The notes under the pieces were generated by a model. That model saw only the letters and a program-made list of their open reading frames with translations. It was not told the origin of the DNA and searched no databases. From Vanrija pseudolonga (taxonomy: Eukaryota; Basidiomycota; Tremellomycetes; Trichosporonales; Trichosporonaceae): DNA of 64,000 nt. The DNA is taken from NCBI RefSeq assembly GCF_020906515.1, contig NC_085854.1:2480001-2544000 (forward strand), written 5' to 3'. Positions 55,701 to 64,000 of the stretch are shown in pieces; the stretch's first letter is position 1; the number at the start of each line of letters is the position of its first letter. Made by a program: the position numbers and the translations under genes.

Positions 55701-58700
55701 ATGTCGACAACAGCCATGCCGCCGCTGCGGCTCTCCCCTCGGGCCGTGCTGCTCTCGGCCGCAGTAGCCATTGCAGCGTACGCGCTCCACCGGCTGTCCG
55801 TGCTCGGCGCGCTCCTCGTACTCCCGCTCGTTCTCAGCTTTGTGCTGGCCATCGCCATCGCGGCCGTCGTCACCAGGGCGATCTGCACTGACGATGCCGA
55901 CGCACCGACCCCCGCTGCGCGCCAGCGGGCCGCTGTGCGTCCTTTGGCCTTTACGTCGCCGGCGGCATGGGCGCGCGTGCAACAGCGGGCCCGCGACGAG
56001 GCCGCCGGCATCGCATTCGCCAGCGTGCATGGGCTCGACGACCCGACCGTCGCGGCACGCCTCGACGCCGTCCTAACCCTCATCCGCCAGAGCTTCATCC
56101 TGCCGTGGTACCAACGTATCTCGCCATCGCCCGCCTTCCCCGACTCGATCGAGAGCACGATCCGCTTTGCGCTCGGCGAGGTCGGCCGCTCGGCCGAGGC
56201 GGTCGACTGGCCCACGGTCGTCGTGTCCCGCATCCTGCCTATTGTCACGGAGCACTTTCAGCACTATCGCAGCATCGAGCACCTGAGCTCGAGTATCGCC
56301 GGCGCGTCGACGACCACCTCGCTGCCCCTCCCGTTGCCCCGTGCATCGCACCCCGCCCTCGCGCCGCTGCGCAACTCGGCGCCAGAGACCAACCTCCCTT
56401 CGATCGAGGAGCACTTTCGCGACCACGTCACCCGCGCATTGAAAGTGCTCCTGCCGGCAAAGGAGCAGACCGAGGTGGTGAACATCATTGTGCGCGAGGT
56501 GGTCCTCGGCGCGGTCCTCATGCCAGTGTTCAGCATGCTCTGCGACAGCGACTTTTGGAACAGGCAGATCAACGAGCAGGGTGGGAGATATCTCCGGGAA
56601 AAGTAGGTGGGGGTGTTGAGGCGTGGCTAACGCGCACAGGAAGCAGGTCAGCAAGGTGTTGTCTGCACTCTCGACGGTGCCCATCTCGCCCGTATCTGCC
56701 AAGGGGTCGACGCCACGGAGACAAGCCACGGCGTCGATCACGGTACAGTCGACGACCAAGCAGTTTGACGAGTTTATGCGGTCGATTCCCAAGCTCAAGA
56801 CGCTGGGCGAGGCACGCAGGTTGCGCGCCGACGTCGATCGCGAGCTGCGTACCGCGCGTGGGGCGCTGAAGCGTGCCGCTGGTGAAAATGAGGAACGCAG
56901 GGAGAAGGCCACGCGCAGGGCGGAGCGCTACATTCATCGTTTGGAACGAGCACGCACGCACATCGACAGGCGGATCGTTGCGCTCTCGGGCGGCGCCCCA
57001 GTGTTGTCGCCCAGAACAAGCGTGTACCCAGGGACAAGCGACTCGCCTCTGGCCGGCAAGTACAAGGCCAACCTGTATGGGATTCTCTCCGATCCGTCGT
57101 CGCTCGCCTTCTGGCTCGAGTACATGGAGCGCAGGGGCCGGTCACACCTCGTGCAGTTCTGGTTAACAGTTGAAGGGTTCAAGGACCCGCTGGAAGCCTC
57201 GGGCCAGGACCTCGCGTTGACATTGGCCAACGAGGACGGCGAACCGCGCAAGGGCAACAACGACAACACGATCGGCGACGATATCTCGTTCCTTTACTCG
57301 ACCTACTTCTCCACGCTCGACCACAAGATCAACGTGCCATCCAAGCTGGTGTTGGAGATTGCCGAGCTGTCGTCCCAGACCGGGCCGCTGTCCCCCCAAG
57401 ACGTGAAGCGGGGGAAGAAGGCCGTTTTTGAGGCCCAAAAGGCTGTGTACGACCAGATGGACGACGAGGACTGGCCCGCGTTCCAAAAGAGCGAGCTGTA
57501 TCTCAAGGCTGTGGCCGATTTGAAGAACAACACGGCGCCAAGAGTGAACAGAGCGGCCAGAGCGAGTTCCCACAGCCCGCTCGGCACACCGACGACGCAG
57601 ACGGCTAGCCTCATGCCCCCGGATCAGCGTAGCCAGCGGCGGGCGTCGGACGTGTCATCGCCAACGGCGCAGCGCAGGCCATACCTTGTCAACGGCAACT
57701 TTGCCCCTGCTCCCGTGTCAGTCGCTGCGTCGACATCTACCGCCGCGCCGACATTTGACAGGCCCATAGTGCGTCGGGTACCAACGCCCGAGTCCGCCTC
57801 GCGGCCACTATCGCCCCAGTCATCGGCTTCCCCGCTAGTGACGACACCGCTGATCATGACCACGCCGCCGCCCCCGATGATCCACCGCCGGTCGACCCAT
57901 CTTGACTTGTTGTTTGGCGTGGAGGATGATGCCGCAGCAAGCGAGGAGCGCAACCCGCTGTTCGCAGACGATGGCGACGACGATGACGAAGAGGCGCTTC
58001 TTGAGGCACAGCGCATCGAGGCCATCCAGGCGGCGTTAAACGAGATCATCGCGTCCGACGACATGACCTCGAGCCAGACCCTCCTGCCGCCAGTTACCCC
58101 GCCAGAGATTGACACGGATCCGCTCAACTCGCCATCAGCTTCGCTGATCCTTGAGTCACCAGACAAGCTCGACACCTCTGCGTCCCTCATCATCGAGCCT
58201 AGCCAGAAACACCCTCTGGCTGGGAGCAAGCTCACTTCACGGAGTGCTGAAGACTTGAAGGCGCCTGGTAGCATGGCTGAGAGGCCATTGCTTGGCAGAG
58301 GCAAGTCGCAGCAGGACGCCTCGGCAGCTCGTAAACGGATATACCGCCGTGGCAGCTTTGGCGATGCCCCCAACCACCGACAGAGCAAAAGCATCTTTGA
58401 CGACTCGCTGTTTGACGAGGCTGTGGAGACGACTTCGATTCTTGACCCTGACCTTGACGACAAGGACCATGACAAGGTCCGCCTTGCTGCGCCAGGCGAC
58501 ATGCAGCTGTCGATCGACATTGGGCGGTTGAAGAGCAAGATTCGCGAGCTGGCCGAACAGGACGCCATCCTCGAGTCACTCATCCGTCAGGCCGAGCTCA
58601 CGGGTAATCAAAAGGAACTCAAGCTCCTTCGCAAGTCACAGTCTTCGCTGCAGAGGGAGAAGCGCACCGCCGAGTTTCAAAAGTCGCAGTATGAGCAGCA

Positions 58701-59958
58701 GGAAGAGGCCAACAGGCTTGTACCCGGCCGCACGCACGTGTCGATCCCGAGCACTGTTGTTGTGGACGACGAACATGACATGATGCGCCAGGTTGTGCGA
58801 TACCAGGTGGAGATTCGGCAGGTCGGAGACGACGGCCGGACGCTGCTGTCATGGGTTGTGCTCCACCGCTACAACGAGTTCTGGGAGCTTGACCGGGCTA
58901 TTCGCGACTGGGCGGCGCACGCTGGCAACTGGAGGCTCACAGACGACCTGCGCAACAAGGTCGTCGAGATTCCCGGGAAACGCCTGGTGCCGAGTATCTC
59001 GTCGAGCTTTGTCGAGTCGCGTCGGGCGGGTCTGGAGAAATACCTTCAGTCGCTGTTGACCTCTGCCCCCATCTGCGACGGCTACCTCCTGCGCAACTTT
59101 TTGTCACTGTCGAGCGGGGCCGACGCATCCGCGGCCCACGCCCTGTCCAACAACATCACGGCGCAGAACATTGTCAAGACGCTGTACAAAACTGTCGCGT
59201 CGTCGCTCGACGACCAGCTCGTCCCGTCCATGCTCGACCTCATGTCGCAGTCGCTCCAGCGGCAAATCTCCGAGGTGGCTGTGGCTGGTGGGCGCGTCGC
59301 CGAGCCTCTTGCAGGGTACATGCCGACGGCTCTCAAAGCCGGCGTCGCTGGTGTTGCCGCACCGTGGATGAAGCACGACGCGAGGACACCCAGCGTGACG
59401 GTGACTGCAGACCACGCCATGGGCGAGGCACCCGAGCTCCCTACGACGTCGGCCCTGCCCGTGACGCTGCAGCCGCTGGAGGGCGAATCGGCCACAGGCT
59501 CATTCACCACGCCAATCTGCGACCTCTTCATCGAGGTATTCGACCTCAAGGAGAACAACTGGTTGCGACGACAAGCCATCGTCATCATCCTGCAGCAGAT
59601 TCTCGGCGGCACGATTGAGCGCAAGTTTCGCGACACGTTCCGGCAACTTACGTCGCCCGAAAGTGTTGACCGTCTGCTGGGCGGTTTCCAGAACAACATG
59701 TGGCCCGGCGGGGTGCGGAGAGAGTCGACCCCTCCGCGTACAGTCGAGGAGAAGCACGAGACGAGGGTGTCTGCCGCCCGCAAGGTGACGGCGTTGATGC
59801 CCGACGTTGCGGCCAACATGATTGGCAGGTCTAATGCTCGGCGTGCGGCCGGGAGGATGTTTGGTGCGCTGCAAGACCAGCGACTGAACCAGCAACTCAT
59901 GCTGTGTGTCCTCGACGAGGTGTTTAAAGCGTTGTTTCCGCAGGGACAAGGAAGATAA
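55701..59958 (+). CDS. MDM1: PXA-RGS-PX sorting nexin, Mdm1/Snx25 type
   Basis: Two exons with a 37-nt intron at 56603-56639; 1406 aa. Two N-terminal hydrophobic helices (about 15-60) would anchor it in the ER. A PXA domain (about 95-330: VHGLDDPTVAARLDAVLTLI, SFILPWYQRIS, FRDHVTRALKVLLP) is completed by the splice REK-QVSKVLSAL. An RGS-like domain (about 445-575) has ILSDPSSLAFWLEYMERRGR and QFWLTVEGF. A disordered acidic linker (about 600-900), a coiled coil (about 920-985), a PX domain (about 1010-1135: YQVEIRQVGDDGRTLLSWVV, RYNEFWELDRAI, KRLVPS) and Nexin_C (about 1255-1400: NNWLRRQAIVIILQQI) follow. Mdm1-type proteins tether ER to vacuole/lysosome and lipid droplets. Start context ACGCC-ATG. 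Confidence 0.9.
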
Positions 59959-60001
59959 TTGCATTTGGGTTATACTATGGACTAGATTTTAATGTGTGCT
60001 G
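59959..60001. other. 43-bp convergent gap sorting nexin/RTA1-like
   Basis: Stops are only 43 bp apart; the 3' UTRs probably overlap. AT-rich, with no ATGCAT element. Confidence 0.5.
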
Positions 60002-61197
60002 CTAGCACTTGGGGGCCGCCTTGCGAGTGGACGGGGTGCGAGCGGCATTGGCCTTGGCGAGCGCGTCTGCGTGTTTGGCATCGTCTTCGAGGCGCTTGAT
60101 CTCTGCGCGGAGCTCGTCCACACGCTGCTGGTACTCTGGGCTGGTCTTGTAAATGAACCCAGGGGGCATCGGCGGAGTGTCGTCGACAACACTCGGTACC
60201 ACAGACGCGAGTGACACCGTCGTCTGCACCGCCGCTGTGGTCCCCTCGGGGTCATACACCGGCGGAGCACGGTTGGCAGCACCCAACACACGCGCGGGCC
60301 ACCAATAAGCAAGCGGCACGAACGCAAGCCACAGCGACACGACGTCGAGCGCGAGGAACTGGGCGTCTGGGTGGCGGAGGTATCCTTTATACCCGCCGCG
60401 GAAGAGGACGGTGCGGTACGCCGTGCGCTGGAGGAGCCAGAAGAGCGCCCAGCCGAGCGCGTACGCGAGCGGGCGCCACGACGCGGCGTCGGCGAACAGG
60501 CGGCTGTCTTTACGCGTGCGGAGCATGAACGCGGTGTAGAGTGTCGCGAAGAGGACGAGGGAGACGAGTTGGCCCAGCAGGCCGATGAGGTAGAATGCCT
60601 CGCCGGTGGCCCGGGCGCCGGATGGGACGAGCGAGCCGATGAACCCGCCAAGGGACTGGAGGAGCAGCCACAGGGCGTCGGTCCACAGGAAGACGTGCAG
60701 TACCTTTCGAGTGCTCCACTTGCGCGGGAGGTACGCCTCCGCGCCGAGGTGTTTGACGAGGTGCGCGAAGACGATCGTAATGGCGGGTGTCATCATCCAG
60801 GCCTGCGCGTTGGCGTGAGCGTGAGCGTGGCATTCATGTGCGCCAAATGCGCGAGACTTACCCCGACCCAGTGCAGGATCGCCATGCCGACGAACCCGCC
60901 CGTCCAGTGCGGTCTTGCCTGGTACAGCGTGCGTATGAGCAGCCCGCCACACAAGGCCCACGCGCCGAGAATGGCGGGGAGCAGGCGGTAGTACGGCCAC
61001 GCGACGGTGTTGCATGTGTATGCGAGCGCCAGGAGCAGCCAAAGCCCGAGACACACGCCCGCGCCGTACTGGCTTGGGATGTAGCGCAGCTGGTTGCACG
61101 CGTCGGCTGAGGGGTCGGTGGTCGGGTCGGGGCAGGTGCGGGCTAGGGCTTGGCCTGCGACTACGAGGAAGATGTAGACGGTGCGGAGGGTGCGCAT
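60002..61197 (-). CDS. RTA1-like seven-helix membrane protein
   Basis: Two exons (60862-61197 and 60002-60802) with a 59-nt intron; 378 aa. A cleavable signal peptide is likely (MRTLRTVYIFLVVAGQALA, about 1-19). A short extracellular segment with two Cys and the family phrase RYIPSQYGAGVCLGLWLLL leads into seven hydrophobic helices (about 45-290). The splice rebuilds HWVG-AWMMTPAITIVFAHLV. Conserved features include WTDALWLLLQSLGGFIG and SWRPLAYALGWALFWLLQRTAYR. The tail (about 310-378) is charged, with a predicted coiled coil (EYQQRVDELRAEIKRLEDD). Relatives include yeast Rta1, Rsb1 (long-chain-base export) and Pug1, so a role in lipid or xenobiotic handling at the plasma membrane is plausible but unproven. 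Confidence 0.85.
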
Positions 61198-61972
61198 GGT
61201 ATCGCTGCATTGTGGGGATCTCGATCCGCTGCTCAGCGCAACACTTTATGCATCGTCGCTCGAGACATGACACGGCCCCGCCAAGACGCCCGCACGGCCA
61301 CCAGTGCGCGTGCTGGTTTATCACACGAGAGAGGAGACGGTACATGGCGTCATGAGCCGGGTCCGCGGGCACTTGTTGCTTGACGACAATGCACAGGAAG
61401 AGGCGTGGTTGTGTGGCTCGGAGGATCCGAGAAGCATGGGCCTGTCCTGCTCCGACCACCAAGCCTGTCTCTCACGCAGCGCAGGCAACATTCACACGCA
61501 GATAACACTGCATTCCGCTCCACTCTGCCGCCCCGTGTCATGCCCCCGCCCGCCTCGGCTCCGCCATCGTTTCCGCACGCGGTCATGTGCCACATCTGCG
61601 TGCACCGCCACATCCGTGGACTCATGACTCGTGCATTCCGCACGACGCGTCAGCGCGTTGGTGTGTCGGTGGGCTTGGCGCAGTGTGCGATACGTGCATC
61701 CAAGTACTGTACAGTGATACTCCCTAGCTGTCTACACTGTATTCGTGTTGGCCGGCTGTGGGTGCAAGGGACGCAGCGAGGCCGGCGCGCGCCGATCATG
61801 CCGCCACACAGTGCTCATGAGCAGCGCCACCCCCACTCCTGCATCCATAATCACAGCCGTACTGCCGGGACGGGAGGTACAAAACACAACTGCAGACTAC
61901 AGGCTGTCTCGCTCAACCTACACCCACCAATTATGGGATGGGAGAGTGCGTGCGCCACATCACGCCGCCGCC
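61198..61972. other. Intergenic, RTA1-like promoter and 3' side of acylated-protein gene
   Basis: 775 bp. The ORF running through 61405-61986 has no coding features I can support. ATGCAT at 61248, 51 bp upstream of the RTA1-like start. Confidence 0.5.
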
Positions 61973-63411
61973 CTACCCAACTCTAACCTGCCCCACGTCG
62001 GCGTCGGAAACGGTGTGGCTCAGAGTAACAGTCCACACCTTGAACGACGTCGAAAACTGATCCATGGAAGCCTCAAGTGTTGCCGGGTTACCGACCATGC
62101 TGATGTCGCCGACTCTGGACCGCAGAGCAGGTGTGGAGTGGATGAGGTACCGGGCTGCCTCCTCGCCCTGCGTGTCGAGCTCCTTGAACCACAAACCCAG
62201 GTTCATCATCGTGGAGTAGTACGACTCGCCAGAATGCTCAGGCAGCCACGTGAGGTCGACTTCCACCCGTTCTCCGTCCGGCGTGTTGGGCGAATACTTG
62301 AGCACAATGCGAGCGGGAAAGTCGACGCCGCGAGTACCGCCGCAGATCTTGAGGAGGGGGTCGAGGGAACCAGCCCAGGGGGTCTGCCCGGCGCCGTCGC
62401 GGTTCATGACATCGATATTGAGCTCATCAGTGCCCTTTGTGCCATCGCCAGGGCGAGCGGTTGACAAGAACTCGCCAGGACGGTCGCTGAAAGCCCCGTA
62501 AATCCACACCGATGTAGTATTGGGGGAGTACGAGGCCCACTTCTCCCAGATTGACTGTAGTAGACGGGGGAGAATCGCGACCAACGCCCTTTGGAAAGTG
62601 TAGATTGTGGTGAGGCGCACGAGGCTCTGCTCATCCTTGCTGGGGGACAGGAGGAACTCGACGACGGGCTCCCTAGCCTGCAGCAACAGGTCGGGGTCGC
62701 CCAGCGTGTCATCGAACTCTCTGACGTAGTCGTACGCGGCGGTAAACGATTCACCGGGTGTCTGACTAGGCGCCTCGAGCAGTCTGAGCCACTCTGCCAT
62801 CCCCGCGGCACCGGTCACTGCTGGCATGCCGATACGCGCCGGCGTCAATGAGGTGAGGACAGTGAGGTTCTTCTTGTTGGTGTCTGTGACGTCCATGGTA
62901 GGCATGTAGATCAACACTACTCGCGCGGGGCGGTCGACACCAACGACGCCGCCCGTGGCAGTGCACAGCCGGGTCCACGTCCCCTCTACATGGCTGAGGA
63001 GGTGGGTTTCGGTCCTGTTGCGAGGGATCCGCCCCGAGTTGGCCAGCGTTGTCGAGGACACATATGTTCCCCAAAGGCGACGGCCGCGCGAGGGCCGGTG
63101 CCGTCGTCGACGACGTAGACGAGCACAATGCGGAGCTCAAGGGCCAGGCACCACAGCGTGGGCTCGAAGAGCAGCTTGGAAGTTAGGAGACTCAACGTCC
63201 TGATGAAGTCGCTCTGCTTCGCCTTGCTCGCAACAATGGCCGGCTGGGGCGTGGGCGCGCCGGCGGTCGTGGGAGGGTTGCCAGCGGCTTGTTGTGTGGG
63301 CGGGACTTGCTGGGTTGGAGGTACTTGCGGCGTTGTGGGGGCTGCCGGGGCTGGTTGGACTTGCCTGATGGGAGGCTCATCCTTGAGCGGCGTAGACGAT
63401 GTGCAGCCCAT
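61973..63411 (-). CDS. Putative myristoylated/palmitoylated protein with duplicated domain, unknown
   Basis: Two exons (63062-63411 and 61973-63014) with a 47-nt intron (donor GTGTCC, weak; acceptor AACAG); 463 aa. It starts MGCTSSTPLKDE: Gly2, Ser6 and Cys3 fit N-myristoylation plus palmitoylation, so membrane attachment is likely. A Pro/Gln/Thr linker (about 13-60) follows. The rest seems to hold two copies of one unit: SDFIRTLSLLTSKLLFEPTLW with RPARVVLIYMP in the first, and RLTTIYTFQRALVAILPRLL with FPARIVLKYSP in the second. I recognise no family. The phase fits the intron, but a different splice, or a frame break near 63050, cannot be excluded. Translation of the first 47 bases after the donor also stays open in the exon-2 frame. 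Confidence 0.6.
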
Positions 63412-63896
63412 TGCAAGACACGAGAAGGGGGGTGTGAGGAGGAGGATGCGGAGCAAACTCTTACATATACTTTGCTCGCTGGGGACATGCTGTGTGCATC
63501 GCGTACAGTGAGAGATTCCAGCCTCACTGGAGGAGGTGGTGGAGAGGTCCAGCGCCAAGCCACGGGCATTGCAACTGCCCGTCGTGACGTCAAACACGAG
63601 GAGCCGCGCGAGGACGAGCGGTGAGGTGAACGGCATACAAAGCTTGCTTACCCTCAGAGTCATCGCCTCGACAACAGCCTCTGGAGGTCTGGACCTCCCT
63701 GGCCGCGTTTCAAGGCAGTCACATGCTAATAGCCCTGCGTGTTCCGTTGCTTGCCCAACAAGCTTTGGCAAAGCGATGCAACCTGCCTCCGAGGGTCAAG
63801 CTGTGCCAGATAAGATTCAGCCCGATATTAGTCAGTGCGGTAGTCTTCGTCACACGATACAATGCATGGAGCCCAAAGTACAGCTAACTAGTATCC
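63412..63896. other. Intergenic, promoter of acylated-protein gene and 3' side of edge gene
   Basis: 485 bp, no gene supported. ATGCAT at 63862, 35 bp past the stop of the edge gene on the minus strand. Confidence 0.45.
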
Positions 63897-64000
63897 TCAA
63901 ACGGCACTCGTCTTCTCCGCCCACGGCCGGTCGCTGGGCAGCTGGGCAACCCCGCGCTCCTCGCTCGCCCCCTCCTCGTCCTTCTCAACATTCGGCATCT
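63897..64000 (-). CDS. C-terminal end of a gene running off the window (partial)
   Basis: The minus strand is open from base 64000 to a TGA at 63897-63899 and reads MPNVEKDEEGASEERG then VAQLPSDRPWAEKTSAV. Charged and hydrophilic with G+C-rich wobble positions like its neighbours, so likely a cytosolic C-terminal tail. Too short to identify. An ATGCAT element 35 bp downstream fits a 3' end here. Confidence 0.4.
   Translation of the reverse strand, partial: MPNVEKDEEGASEERGVAQLPSDRPWAEKTSAV

Noticed and set aside
61405-61986. 193-residue plus-strand ORF between RTA1-like and acylated-protein genes
   Set aside because: No motif, poor codon pattern, and its end overlaps the 3' end of the minus-strand gene.
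63015-63061. Frameshift in the MGCTSS gene
   Set aside because: A phase-matched 47-nt GT-AG intron explains the frame change without an error, although its donor is weak.
1-64000. Transposons, LTR or other virus-derived elements, CRISPR arrays, rRNA
   Set aside because: No terminal repeats, transposase, reverse transcriptase, capsid-like or rRNA sequence was seen; repeats found are microsatellites or coding tandem repeats.

Overview
This window looks like a nuclear chromosome segment from a GC-rich basidiomycete yeast. The Tremellomycetes, probably Trichosporonales, fit best, but this is inferred from protein style and gene structure and not from a database match. Supporting signs are dense genes on both strands, many very short GT-AG introns, CTNAC-like branch sites a few bases before CAG or TAG, Pro/Ser/Gln-rich linkers, and fungal versions of PKC1, RTA1, NHA1 and GPAT. 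I find no rRNA, no convincing tRNA, no transposon, no virus-derived element and no CRISPR. I rebuilt exon structures by matching splice phases to conserved protein motifs. 24 genes are supported, 22 whole and 2 cut by the window edges, with about 49 introns.

Layout: 0-0.65 kb, 3' end of a WSS1-like DNA-protein crosslink protease (+). 1.6-5.5 kb, PKC1 (+). 6-8.6 kb, NOP9 (+). 8.7-9.5 kb, TIM22 (-). 10.4-13 kb, glycerol-3-phosphate acyltransferase (+). 13.3-16.8 kb, BMS1 (+). 17.2-22.3 kb, a very large disordered protein with a possible ubiquitin-like N-terminus and a zinc knuckle (-). 22.5-23.6 kb, mitochondrial EF-Ts (+). 23.8-26.2 kb, a 14-TM drug:H+ antiporter (-). 28-30.3 kb, a phospholipase-D family protein (+). 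30.5-34.8 kb, a Byr4/Bfa1-like protein (-). 35.9-38.2 kb, a mitochondrial PPR-like protein (+). 38.3-38.7 kb, a small spliced membrane protein (-). 38.8-40.7 kb, VPS23 (+). 40.7-43.5 kb, COG5 (-). 44.2-46 kb, beta-tubulin (-). 46.4-48.3 kb, NHA1-type Na+/H+ antiporter (-). 48.9-51.9 kb, VPS35 (+). 52-53.5 kb, an Avo2-like ankyrin protein (-). 53.8-55.2 kb, PEX13 (+). 55.7-60 kb, an Mdm1-type PXA-RGS-PX sorting nexin (+). 60-61.2 kb, an RTA1-like membrane protein (-). 62-63.4 kb, an acylation-signal protein of unknown function (-). 63.9-64 kb, the 3' end of a further minus-strand gene.

The genes are mostly conserved housekeeping functions and do not form one pathway. There are loose themes: endomembrane traffic (VPS23, COG5, VPS35, Mdm1-like), organelle import (TIM22, PEX13), ribosome biogenesis (NOP9, BMS1) and mitochondrial gene expression (EF-Ts, PPR protein). 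Many genes share divergent promoters (as short as 173 and 203 bp), and convergent pairs end within 39-43 bp of each other.

I saw no evidence of a wholly new biological system. The most interesting signals concern gene architecture. Introns cluster at 34-43 nt, with 9 of exactly 38 nt. PKC1 has a first coding exon that is only the ATG. A probable intron splits the ATG of beta-tubulin. A palindromic ATGCAT element recurs in most intergenic regions, often just after stop codons. Three identical 10-bp GTCACGTGAC palindromes sit upstream of unrelated genes.
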